Part shown: positions 17,013 through 25,720 of the stretch, piece after piece
How positions within the stretch are numbered: the stretch's first letter is position 1
Layout: every line of letters starts with the position of its first letter
IMG/VR virus record: IMGVR_UViG_3300033388_007730
Span: 124,001 to 188,000 of that record
Direction: 5' to 3' (one strand)
DNA: 64,000 nucleotides
Source: a virus
Program-made: the position numbers and the translations under genes
The notes under the pieces: model-generated
The model's database searches: none
What the model saw: only the letters and a program-made list of their open reading frames with translations
Told to the model about the DNA's origin: nothing

Positions 17013-17840
17013 GTGATTAAAGAAGATATTGAAAAATTAACAGTTAGGACACAAGTCACCAGGATATGTGATGAGTGTGGGAAAAAAGATAAATTAACAA
17101 TCCATACAATTTTATGTTCTAAAATTAGAAGAAAAACGGGCAAGGATTACTGTAAGAAATGTAGTTATAAGTTTAGAGAACATAACCAAAAAATAGGAAG
17201 TGCATCTCCGTATTGGAAGGGTGGAGTAAGTATTAACCCGACTAGTGGTTATTTAAGAATAAATAAAACAAAAGAGTATTTACATAAATATATTTATGGA
17301 GAATTTGTTGGAAGAAAAATTTCTAAAACAGAAAAAATTCACCATATAGATTTAGATAAATTGAATAATAATGTAGATAATTTATATTTATGTGAGAATA
17401 AAAGTTGTCATTCTAAAGTTCATAGTCAAATGGAAGAACTTGGCTATATCTTATTAGGCGAGTATATTTGGTTTTCTAGAGAAAAACATAAATATGTATT
17501 AGATAAAATTATAGAAAATAATATAATTTTCGAGGTAAAAGGTAAACCAACTTGTATTTTAAAAGATCATAATGGAAAAAGATATGCTTCGATATATATA
17601 GGATACAGAAAACATCAGAGATATCACAGGTATCTTATGGAGAGATTTTTAAATAGAAAATTAATGAAAAATGAACATGTTCATCATATTGATGGAGAAA
17701 TATTAAATAATGATATTAATAATCTTATAGTTGTGAGCAAATCTAATCATAAATATGTTCACAATTCTTTACAAAAATGTATTTCTGAGTTATATAAAAC
17801 AAATATGGTTAAATTTGAGAAGGGAATTTATTATGTTTAA
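17013..17840 (+). CDS. Free-standing HNH homing endonuclease-like protein
   Basis: 275 residues starting at GTG after GGAGATATTATT. An N-terminal cysteine-rich segment (CDECGKKDKL, CKKCSYKF) is followed by SPYWKGG and two HNH-like units. The first is IHHIDLDKLNNNVDNLYLC, and the second HVHHIDGEILNNDINNLIV. Both have the HH-D-----N---NL pattern of HNH_3 nucleases. Such genes invade phage genomes next to conserved genes. The 3' end overlaps the topoisomerase start by 8 bases, so its arrival probably supplied the topoisomerase with its present ribosome binding site. Confidence 0.85.
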   Translation: MIKEDIEKLTVRTQVTRICDECGKKDKLTIHTILCSKIRRKTGKDYCKKCSYKFREHNQKIGSASPYWKGGVSINPTSGYLRINKTKEYLHKYIYGEFVGRKISKTEKIHHIDLDKLNNNVDNLYLCENKSCHSKVHSQMEELGYILLGEYIWFSREKHKYVLDKIIENNIIFEVKGKPTCILKDHNGKRYASIYIGYRKHQRYHRYLMERFLNRKLMKNEHVHHIDGEILNNDINNLIVVSKSNHKYVHNSLQKCISELYKTNMVKFEKGIYYV

Positions 17841-19842
17841 ATATTTATTTATAATAGAATCTCCTGGAAAACAGAAAAAAATACAATCTTTTTTGGGGAA
17901 GGATTTTTTAGTAATCCCTACATACGGGCATATAATGGATCTTCATCCAAAAAAAATAAGTGTTGATATTAAGAATGATTTTAAGCCTGCTTATGAAATT
18001 AATTCTGATAAAAAAGAAGTAGTTAAAAATATAAAAGGAAAAGCTAAAAAAGCAGAAATAGTTTATATAGCTACTGATTTAGACAGAGAAGGCAGTTTAA
18101 TTGCTAATGGAGTGGCTTCTATCCTTCCTAAAGAAACTGCTTATAAAAGAGTTAAATATAATGCGATAACTAAAAAAGATATTTTAAATGGTATTGAAAA
18201 TGCAGGAGAAATAGACGCTAAATTGGTACATAGTGCAGAATGTAGGCGTATACTTGATAGACTTGTTGGATGGAAATGCAGTTTCTTAACTAAACAAGCT
18301 ACTGGAGGATCATCTGCTGGTAGAGTTCAAAGTGCTGCTCTGAGAATCTTAGCAGAGAGAGAAAAAGAAATAAGAGATTTTGTGCCACAAGAATATTGGC
18401 CAATTGAAGTAACTCTTGAAAGAGAAAATGGTGAAACAGTTATAGCTAATATCAAGAAACCAAAACCTCTTGATATCAAAACAGAAAAAGATTCAAAAAC
18501 TATTTGTGATATATTAAAGAAAAGTGACTGGATAGTTTCTAAATATGAAACAAAAGAAAAATTTACAAGAGCATATGCTCCATTTACAACTTCTACATTA
18601 TATCAATCAGCATCATCTATCTTAGGATGGAGTTCATCTAAAGCATCTTCGGTAGCACAACAATTATATGAGTCTGGTGCTATAACATATATAAGAAGCG
18701 ATTCAACATATATTGTTCCAGATTTTGTAAGTACGATGAGAGATACAGCAGGAGTAAAATATGGGCAAAATTATGTTTCTTCTAAAGTTAATTTTTTCGC
18801 AAATAAAAAAGGTGCTCAACAAGCTCATGAAGCTATTCGAGTTACTGATGTAAATGCGGAGAATTGTGGTACTGGTGATGGGAATAGACTGTATAAGATA
18901 ATATGGAAAAGAACAATAGCATCTCAAATGGAGAAGTTGAAACAACTGGCTGGTTTAGCAGAGTTCAAGTGTAATAAGTATTTGTTTGGGGCTACAGGTA
19001 GTAAGGTTCTTTTTGATGGGTTCAGAAAGTGTTGGGATTATGGATCTTTAACAGATTCTGAGTTGCCAGAGTTTGAAGTTGGAGAGGAATTAAAATGTAT
19101 TGATGTGAAGACAGAACAAAAATTTACTGCTCCTCCACCTCATTATACAGAGTCATCAATCGTAAAAGAACTTGAGAAGAGAGGAATTGGAAGACCTAGT
19201 ACATTCGCATCTATTCCTGCAACTTTGCTGAAACGTAATTATATAGAAAAGAAGAAGAATACAATTTATACTACTGATATAGGGATAGGAGTTTCTGACT
19301 TCTTAGTTGAATCTGATTTCTGTTTTGTTAATTTGGATTTTACAGCAACACTTGAAACGGATTTAGATTGTATTGCTACTGGTGACTGTTGCAAGTTAGA
19401 TATTCTTAATGAGTTCTGGTGTAGATTAAAACATGATATAAATAATGCTAAGAATATTAGAGAATCTAAGTCTAAGACAGATTATGTTTGTAAAAAATGC
19501 GGTGGTTTTTTGATGTTAAAACACAGTAAATATGGTCCGTTTTTGACATGCGAGAATAGAACTAATAAAGATGCTCCTTGTGATTATAAGTGTGATGTAG
19601 GCGAGGGTGGAGTTCCAGTAGAGAAGAAGAAAAAAGAAAAGAATTATTCAACTGAGTATAAGTGCCCCAATTGTGATTCTTATTTATTGATTAGGACTAA
19701 TAAAAAAGGTGGTTTGTATCTTGGTTGTGAGAATTGGCAGCAGCCATCCTGCAAAGGATTCTATAATGCAGAAACTGGAGATAAAATAGCATTCAAGAAG
19801 AAAAAATATAAAAAATGGGGAAAAAAGAAGAAAAATGACTAG
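17833..19842 (+). CDS. topA: DNA topoisomerase I (type IA)
   Basis: 669 residues. The TOPRIM domain starts FIIESPGKQKKIQSFLG and continues with IATDLDREGSLIA, carrying the acidic metal ligands. The catalytic tyrosine is in AITYIRSDST (Tyr about residue 286). GIGRPSTFASI is the conserved domain IV motif. The C-terminus carries two zinc ribbons (CKKCGGFL and CPNCDSYL). It relaxes negative supercoils through a transient 5'-phosphotyrosine break. The ATG at 17833 gives the canonical N-terminus; the same frame upstream to 17755 lies inside the HNH gene. It is shorter than bacterial TopA, which is usual for phage versions. Confidence 0.95.
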   Translation: MFKYLFIIESPGKQKKIQSFLGKDFLVIPTYGHIMDLHPKKISVDIKNDFKPAYEINSDKKEVVKNIKGKAKKAEIVYIATDLDREGSLIANGVASILPKETAYKRVKYNAITKKDILNGIENAGEIDAKLVHSAECRRILDRLVGWKCSFLTKQATGGSSAGRVQSAALRILAEREKEIRDFVPQEYWPIEVTLERENGETVIANIKKPKPLDIKTEKDSKTICDILKKSDWIVSKYETKEKFTRAYAPFTTSTLYQSASSILGWSSSKASSVAQQLYESGAITYIRSDSTYIVPDFVSTMRDTAGVKYGQNYVSSKVNFFANKKGAQQAHEAIRVTDVNAENCGTGDGNRLYKIIWKRTIASQMEKLKQLAGLAEFKCNKYLFGATGSKVLFDGFRKCWDYGSLTDSELPEFEVGEELKCIDVKTEQKFTAPPPHYTESSIVKELEKRGIGRPSTFASIPATLLKRNYIEKKKNTIYTTDIGIGVSDFLVESDFCFVNLDFTATLETDLDCIATGDCCKLDILNEFWCRLKHDINNAKNIRESKSKTDYVCKKCGGFLMLKHSKYGPFLTCENRTNKDAPCDYKCDVGEGGVPVEKKKKEKNYSTEYKCPNCDSYLLIRTNKKGGLYLGCENWQQPSCKGFYNAETGDKIAFKKKKYKKWGKKKKND

Positions 19843-20278
19843 GAAAAATGAAGTTGTAAAATGTGGTGGGCATTGTTATGATGGCTGTGGGTGGCAAAGT
19901 TGTTATTTTTGGGATAGGGGAAGTACAAAGGACCCAAAATGTAGATGTTTATTATTTGGAGGGATAGACGGAGTAAAAAAATGCATGTCAAGATCTATTC
20001 CACAATGCAATAAAGTTTTTGGGACAGATTGTGAAAAGGTAATAGAAACATACGAGAAAAAACCAGGAGTAATAGTATCAAGAGGAGAGAAGTATCATGG
20101 TGAGTGGGTAGTGATGATTGATTTTAATAATACCACTGTAATAGCTCATGATAAGGATAGAGAAAAAGCGGTAGAAAAGGCTGGAAAGGTGGGCGTTCCA
20201 ATTGTTGGTAAGGTTGGGGATAATAAGAATCAAGGAGTACTTTTATATATGCCAAAAAAAATGTTTCAAAGTGATTAA
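19835..20278 (+). CDS. Cys-rich protein with DUF5678-like C-terminus
   Basis: 147 residues. The N-terminal 70 contain about nine cysteines (CGGHCYDGCGWQSC and more), consistent with metal binding or disulfides. The C-terminus has YHGEWVVMIDFNNTTVIAHD followed by EKAVEKAGKVGV, the pattern of DUF5678 domains, whose function is unknown. It overlaps topA by 8 bases, so it may be co-expressed with it. A promoter lies inside its 3' end. Confidence 0.65.
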   Translation: MTRKNEVVKCGGHCYDGCGWQSCYFWDRGSTKDPKCRCLLFGGIDGVKKCMSRSIPQCNKVFGTDCEKVIETYEKKPGVIVSRGEKYHGEWVVMIDFNNTTVIAHDKDREKAVEKAGKVGVPIVGKVGDNKNQGVLLYMPKKMFQSD

Positions 20279-20292
20279 CAAAATGTTATAAT
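20265..20292 (+). promoter_or_regulatory. Phage promoter, TTCAAAGTGA variant
   Basis: TTCAAA at 20265-20270 then GTGA; 16-base spacer; TATAAT at 20287-20292 with TG two bases upstream. The -35 block lies within the last codons of the Cys-rich gene. It serves the deoxyribosyltransferase-like gene. Confidence 0.72.
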
Positions 20293-20328
20293 GCTAATTG
20301 AAGAATATTTTATTGAAGAGGGGTGGAT

Positions 20329-20874
20329 ATGAGTGGTATGATGAAGAATCTCGATGGGGCACAAATTTATCTCAGCGGTGGAATCGACAGGGTAGAGGAT
20401 GACGGTCTGGGGTGGAGAAAAGAATTTAGGAATAGATGTAACAGGGCAAAACTTCCTGTTGGATTTTTGGATCCAACGAATAAGCCAGATCATCTTGGAT
20501 CGGAGGTCGGAGAAGAGAAGAACAGGGTGAGGGTGCTATTAGAAGCTCATAAATGGGAACAAGCACAAAATCAAGCAAAATATTTTAGACATATAGATTT
20601 AAGAATGGTAGATAGTTGCCATTTGTTTGTAGTTTATATTGATATAACTAGTCATCTTTGTGGTACATATCAGGAGCTGTTTCTTGCTGAATCGCAGAGT
20701 AAGCCTATGTTCGTTATTATGGCTCCTGGTCAGAGTAAATGGGATATTCCTTCTTGGCTAGTCACTGTATTTGACGAAGATGATGTCTTCAATGATGTTA
20801 AATCTTGTGTGGAACATTTGAAATTGCTTCATTCTGGTAAAATTATTTTTGACGATAAATGGATTATGATATAA
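20329..20874 (+). CDS. Nucleoside 2-deoxyribosyltransferase-like protein
   Basis: About 181 residues. AQIYLSGGIDRVEDDGLGWR, FLDPTNKP, HIDLRMVDSCHLFVVYID and SHLCGTYQELFLAES match the fold and active-site pattern of the nucleoside deoxyribosyltransferase / TIR-like hydrolase superfamily, with the catalytic Glu expected in GTYQE. It could salvage deoxynucleosides, cleave NMP glycosidic bonds, or act on NAD-like substrates. The ATG at 20329 lies 5 bases after AGAGGGG. Confidence 0.75.
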   Translation: MSGMMKNLDGAQIYLSGGIDRVEDDGLGWRKEFRNRCNRAKLPVGFLDPTNKPDHLGSEVGEEKNRVRVLLEAHKWEQAQNQAKYFRHIDLRMVDSCHLFVVYIDITSHLCGTYQELFLAESQSKPMFVIMAPGQSKWDIPSWLVTVFDEDDVFNDVKSCVEHLKLLHSGKIIFDDKWIMI

Positions 20875-21098
20875 AAATAAAAAAGAATTTATTACATATG
20901 TCAGGATAGTTATTAATTATAATCAGATATAGGAGTATTTGATAAATCTCATTATTCTTTTCAAAGTTGTGCTGCTGAATTATTTAGAATGAGATTGGTT
21001 GATTTTGATAAGAATAAGAATAAGAAGGAATATTATGTAGTTGTAAAGTGAAAGATATTTTAGTATAATAGAAGAAATTAAATTTTAGGAGAAGTAAA
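20875..21098 (+). other. Gap with a start-less open frame and a promoter
   Basis: A plus-strand frame between 20929 and 21051 reads SDIGVFDKSHYSFQSC and continues for about 40 codons to a TGA, without ATG, GTG or TTG at a sensible place. It may be the remnant of a decayed gene. The 3' part holds the promoter at 21041. Nothing else is visible. Confidence 0.35.
21041..21069 (+). promoter_or_regulatory. Phage promoter, TTGTAAAGTGA variant
   Basis: TTGTAA at 21041-21046, then AGTGAAAG; 17-base spacer; TATAAT at 21064-21069. It stands 30 bases before the metallopeptidase-like gene. Confidence 0.72.
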
Positions 21099-21545
21099 AT
21101 GGCAAAAGTAAGACCTGAATATGAAGTAAATGATGAGTTCAACACTATGGCTACTCAAGTTGTTGAAAAATATACAAACCTGTTTGCAGGTGTTAAAGTA
21201 GATCAAATTTGTTGTATGAATATTGTTAATAAAGAAAGACCAGAGAGCAAGAAGAAAGTGTGGCAGTTAGAGGCAGTTAAAATGCCTATGGCTCTTCATT
21301 GTACTTATGGTTGGTATGTAACTCTTTATTCATCTGATTGGGAAGCTTATTCACAAACCCAGAAATTATTGTTAATTGCTACTATTCTTCATGGTATGCC
21401 AACAGATGATTCAGATGATGGCAAGATTGTCCCTATGGATACTAAAGGATATTCTACTATGTTTAGAACCTTTAAGGGAATAGATTATATGGATGATACT
21501 AATGCCCCTAATATACTCGATGAAGATATTAAATGGGTAAAGTAA
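21099..21545 (+). CDS. Putative phage metallopeptidase-fold protein lacking HExxH
   Basis: 148 residues. The pattern of a ssDNA-binding-like strand (VWQLEAVKMPMALHCTYGWYV), a serine-rich WEAYS segment, then an LLLIATILH helix and a C-terminal MFRTFKGIDYMDD strand resembles the putative phage metallopeptidase family. In that family the helix reads HELLH. Here it is ATILH, so the first His and the Glu are missing and zinc catalysis is unlikely. The protein may be a structural or regulatory descendant. Confidence 0.55.
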   Translation: MAKVRPEYEVNDEFNTMATQVVEKYTNLFAGVKVDQICCMNIVNKERPESKKKVWQLEAVKMPMALHCTYGWYVTLYSSDWEAYSQTQKLLLIATILHGMPTDDSDDGKIVPMDTKGYSTMFRTFKGIDYMDDTNAPNILDEDIKWVK

Positions 21546-21546
21546 T

Positions 21547-21756
21547 ATGTATAGAATAGATAAATTTTTAGAATATTATAATAGTTTGTCTGGTACACAA
21601 ACTTGTCTTGATGGGCACATATGGGTGAATGCTCGACCTCTTCCTTTCTATTATGGGTTCCTTACAAAAGGATATTGACGTGAAAAGAAACAAAGGAAGA
21701 AAGATGCTAAAGCTGTTCTGAAAGGGACAGCAATAGCAGTAACTTGGAAAGAATAA
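21547..21756 (+). pseudogene. Small ORF with an in-frame UGA (broken gene or readthrough)
   Basis: An ATG frame begins two bases after the previous stop: MYRIDKFLEYYNSLSG and on to 43 residues. It then meets TGA at 21676-21678 and continues in frame for a further 25 codons (REKKQRKKDAKAVLKG...) to TAA at 21754. The stop is followed by C (UGA-C), a leaky context. TGA is used as a normal stop by many genes here, so general recoding is excluded. Either a nonsense mutation or regulated readthrough would fit. Confidence 0.5.
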
Positions 21757-21779
21757 TTAATGTAAAATAAGGAGAAATA

Positions 21780-22235
21780 ATGAGTAAATATCAATTATGG
21801 TCAAGAGATGAGTATGGTCAAGGAAGCATACTTTTTACTTCAGAAAATGTAGATGAAGTAATCAAGAGAGGTAAAGAAGAAGTTACAAAACTTAATGTAT
21901 CTAATGCTTTAACAGCAGATGATCGTGAAAGAAATTGGGAAGCATATATGGTTAGTATAACTTCTGAGAGTAAGAAGAAAACTAAGTATGTATATGGTGG
22001 ACCTTACGCCCAAGCAACTGATACTGTTTATGCTTTTGGAGCAAAGAATGAAGATACAGTTAAATTAGGAGAAGTTCCAAAGGCTGTTGTTAGGATTTAT
22101 CTTGGTAATATTTCTGTTGACAGACATAAAGAAGAAGATTGGTTCGCTTCTGATGTTGGTAGAAAACAAATCATTGATAAGATTGATCATCAAGATCTTA
22201 GTGGCAAGGCTATATTCTTTGTAAAAAAGGTGTAG
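21780..22235 (+). CDS. Protein of unknown function
   Basis: 151 residues, mixed alpha/beta by inspection, beginning SKYQLWSRDEYGQGSI, with YVYGGPYAQ in the centre. No motif recognised. AAGGAGAAATA precedes the ATG, and the stop lies two bases before the dNMP kinase gene, so it belongs to the nucleotide-metabolism operon. The N-terminal strand pattern with 'LWSRDEYG' is reminiscent of small phage proteins of unknown role. Confidence 0.7.
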   Translation: MSKYQLWSRDEYGQGSILFTSENVDEVIKRGKEEVTKLNVSNALTADDRERNWEAYMVSITSESKKKTKYVYGGPYAQATDTVYAFGAKNEDTVKLGEVPKAVVRIYLGNISVDRHKEEDWFASDVGRKQIIDKIDHQDLSGKAIFFVKKV

Positions 22236-22237
22236 TT

Positions 22238-22951
22238 ATGGAAGATACTATTATTATAGGAATGTCTGGTAAGAAACAATCTGGTAAAACTCTTTCTTGC
22301 GAAGATATTCAGAGAAAATATGGTCTATCACAATCTGCCAATTATCCTGTTACAACTATTTCTGCTACAGTAGCTCTATATAGTTTTGCTGATATGCTTA
22401 AACAAAAAGTATGTATGGATACTATGGGATTAACATATGAGCAATGTAATGGAACTAATGAACAAAAGAGCACTCCTACCAAATATAAATGGGAAAATTT
22501 ACCACGACAGATAAGATATGATAATAAATTGGGATCTAAATATGCATCTAATGGAGAAGTGTATCAACACATCTTACCAGAAGGATTTATGACTGCTAGA
22601 GAGATTTTACAGATAGTTGGGACAGACATATTTAGAAAGTATTTTGATGATGATATTTGGGTGAATGCTACTTTCAGAAAAATAGAGAAAGAGAAACCTA
22701 AAGTAGCAATTATTACAGATGCCAGGTTTCCAGGTGAGATCGACGCAATAATGAATAATGGTGGTTGTGTAATTCGTCTGTTAAGAGATGTCTGCGAAAG
22801 TGATTTTCATGAAAGTGAAACAGCATTAGATGATTATGATTTTACAAAGTGGGGAAATAGAGTTTGTATTATTGATAATCAACATATGAGTATAGAAGAA
22901 AAAAATGTTGTTGTATTTAAGTATCTAGAGGGAATAATCAAATGTCAATAA
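22238..22951 (+). CDS. Deoxynucleoside monophosphate kinase (T4 gp1-like)
   Basis: 237 residues. P-loop IGMSGKKQSGKT at the N-terminus, ADMLKQKVC as the helical nucleotide-binding part, MTAREILQIVGTDIFRKYF, VAIITDARFPGEIDAI and a C-terminal HESETALDDYDF. These match phage dNMP kinases that phosphorylate (sometimes modified) dNMPs to dNDPs. It feeds dNTP synthesis along with the dCMP deaminase and ThyX elsewhere in the window. It overlaps the clamp-loader gene by 10 bases. Confidence 0.85.
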   Translation: MEDTIIIGMSGKKQSGKTLSCEDIQRKYGLSQSANYPVTTISATVALYSFADMLKQKVCMDTMGLTYEQCNGTNEQKSTPTKYKWENLPRQIRYDNKLGSKYASNGEVYQHILPEGFMTAREILQIVGTDIFRKYFDDDIWVNATFRKIEKEKPKVAIITDARFPGEIDAIMNNGGCVIRLLRDVCESDFHESETALDDYDFTKWGNRVCIIDNQHMSIEEKNVVVFKYLEGIIKCQ

Positions 22952-25647
22952 ATGATTCATTAGCTGTAAAATATAGACCAGGTAAGTTGGATGATGTTAT
23001 CGGTCAACCAGTCGTTGTTAAAGCATTTAAAAATGCATTCAAATCTGAGACACTTCATCATGCTTATATTTTAGCGGGAAAATATGGTTGTGGGAAATGT
23101 GTAACAGGAGATACTCTTGTTTTAACCGATAAGGGATTGAAGCGTATCGATGATATTGTGCCGAAACAAACGGGTATATCTTCAATTGATGTTAAAATTG
23201 TAGATGAACAGGGAATGGGAAGAACTTTTTTTGGATATTACGAAGAAAATGTAGATACAAAAAGAGTTACAAATAATTTAGGAATAGAGATACAAGGGAC
23301 ATTAGAGCATCCTTTAAGAGTTTTTAATACTAATACTTGTAATATTGAGTGGAGGAATATTGGGGAGATTAAAAATGGAGATATCTTACCTATTTACAGA
23401 AATGAGTATTGTATAAAAAATAAAAAGACAGAGTTATTATCTAAAAGTAATATTTTGTTAGAACTTTATATGATAGACAAAACTAGAAATTTAAAAGATA
23501 AAGTTGTCTGTCCAATTTGTGAAAAAGAGTTTTTGCAGCTAAACACACATTTAAAAACACATGATATATCTCTAAGTAAATTCCGCAAAAAGTATGGAGA
23601 AGATTATCCTATTCATGGAAAGCAGTTTGCCATAAATAATATTAAGAAATCTATAAAATCTGTTACATTGCCAACTCACGTTAATGATGATTTCGCAAGA
23701 TTTATAGGATATTTATTATCAGAGGGTAACATTTATAATAATTCTATTATTTTTACCAATTCTGATAAAATAGTTTTAGACGATTACGAGAGAATTGTTT
23801 CGCGTTTATTCGGAGTTAAAATTGAAAAGAGCAAAGATAGTCGTAAAGAAAATTTGTATAACTATCGTATCCATTCGGCATTGTTAGTATTTTATCTGAA
23901 TAGAATAGGAGGCATTAATCTTGCATTAAAAGAGAAGTATATTCCTAAACAATTATTTAGCTGGGACCATAAATACATTGTTGAATTTTTAAAAGCTTTG
24001 TTTGAGGGGGATGGAGGGATCAACGGTAAAAGAGTATCTTATTATACAATAAGCAAAAGATTATCAAAAGAGATTCAGCAGCTATTGTTAAGTTTTGGGA
24101 TAGTGTCTTATTTAAGAAAAGAAACAAAAAAATATAATAACTGTGTGAGGAAGTTGGGGCATGTTGCTTATTCGGTTAATATTAGTGGTTTAGATTTAAA
24201 GAAATATTATGAAGTAATTAATTTTATTTCAAATATTAAAAAGAATAGTTTGTCATTAATAGCGAATAAAAATGAAACTAATAATGATACAATACCTGGA
24301 ATCGCAAAATTATCTCATAGTATTATTGATACTTTGGGCATTTCAAAAGCAGGTAAAATACAGGTGGGAGACAAATGGATAATCGCCCCGAAAAAGCCTA
24401 GTAATTTTTCTGTTATTGCTAAAAAAAATGGTAATATATCTTATAGTAAATTAAGAGAAATTATTTCATATTTAGAGAGTCTCAAAGATATTGTCTCTCA
24501 TAAGTATAGTGATAAAAAAACTTTTTATGAGTTTATAAGCATTATAGATATATGCAATGAATTGTATGATAAGAAATATTATTTTTCGAGAGTAACTTTT
24601 GTTGAAGGTGGGCTTAATACAAGTGTTTATGATATATGTAAAGATGGAGGAGACAAATCTTTTATAGCTAATGGATACATTAGCCACAATACAACAGTTG
24701 CCAGAATAATAGCTGCTATGGAAAATTGTGAGAAGAATGGAAAAGACCCTTGCGGTGAATGCAAAAATTGCAGAGATATATTGAGTGGTAATTCTATAGA
24801 GGTAATTGAACTTGATGCTGCTAGTCATGGTGGTGTTGATGATATAAGAGCAATACATAAAGATCTCTACCAAATGCCTATCTCTTGTAAAGTGAAATAT
24901 GTTATCATTGATGAGGCTCATTCATTAACTAAACAAAGTGCTGAAGCAGCATTAAAGATGATTGAAGAGCCTCCTGAGTTTGTGAGATTTGTACTATGTA
25001 CAACAGAACCACAATCATTTAAACCAACTATTCATAGCAGGTGTATAACTTGGAAATTCAATAGTGTCAGTTGGATGGAGATGATACCGCTATTAGAAAC
25101 TATTTGTTCAGAAGAGGGTATCTCTTTTGATCGTGAATCTTTATCTATAATTACGAAAGCTTCAAAGGGTTCTGTCAGGAATTCATTACAGAATTTACAG
25201 ACAGTTATGAATTACACTGGAACTAAGAAACTCTCTCCAGAAGAATGTAGGGAAGCATTAGGAGTAGTCAATTCTAAGCTGTATTCTGATTTGATTGATG
25301 GGATAATTGAAGTAAAGATAATGAATTGTTATAAAGTAATTGAAGAGATTTTGAAAGATGGAAAAGATATTGGTTTGATTATAGATGGTGTATATGAATA
25401 TTTGAATAATATTCTTGTGGTAAGAGCCTGCAAGAATGATTTATCACATTTCAATTTCAGTGATGCAGAGATTAAAAAATACATTAGTCAAGCAGCAGGG
25501 ATGGAAGGTGATATGGTTCTTAGAACAATGAATTTGATGAATAATTTAGCTTTTGGTGTTGAATATGGACTTAACCCTCAAGTGTTACTCAATAAATTTG
25601 TTACTGAAGCTATGCTTACTAATAAGAGGTTCATGAAAAAGAGATAA
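22942..25647 (+). CDS. dnaX: DNA polymerase III gamma/tau clamp-loader ATPase with intein
   Basis: 901 codons; removing the 531-residue intein leaves 370 residues. SINDSLAVKYRPGKLDDVIG is the standard DnaX N-terminus. The Walker A GKYGCGK-TT is cut by the intein between Lys and Thr. Then come the four-cysteine zinc module (CEKNGKDPCGECKNC), Walker B VIIDEAHSL and the sensor motif HSRC. The protein would load the beta clamp encoded at 27558 with the delta subunit at 28834. It is short, like a gamma form, with no tau extension. It cannot bind ATP before splicing. Confidence 0.95.
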   Translation: MSINDSLAVKYRPGKLDDVIGQPVVVKAFKNAFKSETLHHAYILAGKYGCGKCVTGDTLVLTDKGLKRIDDIVPKQTGISSIDVKIVDEQGMGRTFFGYYEENVDTKRVTNNLGIEIQGTLEHPLRVFNTNTCNIEWRNIGEIKNGDILPIYRNEYCIKNKKTELLSKSNILLELYMIDKTRNLKDKVVCPICEKEFLQLNTHLKTHDISLSKFRKKYGEDYPIHGKQFAINNIKKSIKSVTLPTHVNDDFARFIGYLLSEGNIYNNSIIFTNSDKIVLDDYERIVSRLFGVKIEKSKDSRKENLYNYRIHSALLVFYLNRIGGINLALKEKYIPKQLFSWDHKYIVEFLKALFEGDGGINGKRVSYYTISKRLSKEIQQLLLSFGIVSYLRKETKKYNNCVRKLGHVAYSVNISGLDLKKYYEVINFISNIKKNSLSLIANKNETNNDTIPGIAKLSHSIIDTLGISKAGKIQVGDKWIIAPKKPSNFSVIAKKNGNISYSKLREIISYLESLKDIVSHKYSDKKTFYEFISIIDICNELYDKKYYFSRVTFVEGGLNTSVYDICKDGGDKSFIANGYISHNTTVARIIAAMENCEKNGKDPCGECKNCRDILSGNSIEVIELDAASHGGVDDIRAIHKDLYQMPISCKVKYVIIDEAHSLTKQSAEAALKMIEEPPEFVRFVLCTTEPQSFKPTIHSRCITWKFNSVSWMEMIPLLETICSEEGISFDRESLSIITKASKGSVRNSLQNLQTVMNYTGTKKLSPEECREALGVVNSKLYSDLIDGIIEVKIMNCYKVIEEILKDGKDIGLIIDGVYEYLNNILVVRACKNDLSHFNFSDAEIKKYISQAAGMEGDMVLRTMNLMNNLAFGVEYGLNPQVLLNKFVTEAMLTNKRFMKKR
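23098..24690 (+). mobile_element. Intein with LAGLIDADG endonuclease and a C2H2-like finger, in the clamp-loader P-loop
   Basis: 531 residues beginning CVTGDTLVLT, block B as TLEH, ending GYISHN, with Thr at +1. LAGLIDADG motifs are FIGYLLSEG and FLKALFEGDG. Between block B and the endonuclease, about residue 190 of the precursor, there is CPICEKEFLQLNTHLKTH, a C2H2-like zinc finger followed by a helical KFRKKYGEDYP. It may be a DNA-recognition module. The insertion site in the Walker A motif of a clamp loader is a known hot spot for inteins. Confidence 0.92.
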
Positions 25648-25670
25648 AGATTATTAAACACTTTTTTGAT

Positions 25671-25703
25671 ATGTGTCGATATAAATAACGCAATATGACA
25701 CAT
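25671..25703. promoter_or_regulatory. Inverted repeat upstream of a sigma factor gene
   Basis: ATGTGTC at 25671-25677 and its exact reverse complement GACACAT at 25697-25703, separated by 19 bases. The right arm ends 17 bases before the start codon. It could be an operator for a dimeric repressor or a hairpin affecting translation. I see no good promoter beside it. Confidence 0.45.
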
Positions 25704-25720
25704 GCGAAAGGAGTGTGAAT

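Noticed and set aside
21676-21678. Genome-wide recoding of UGA as Trp
   Set aside because: Many clearly bounded genes end in TGA (e.g. at 498, 4486, 11354, 50559), and long genes contain no internal TGA.
24472-24921. Minus-strand 149-codon frame across the end of the DnaX intein
   Set aside because: It crosses the intein-extein border in the wrong strand and lacks any recognisable motif.
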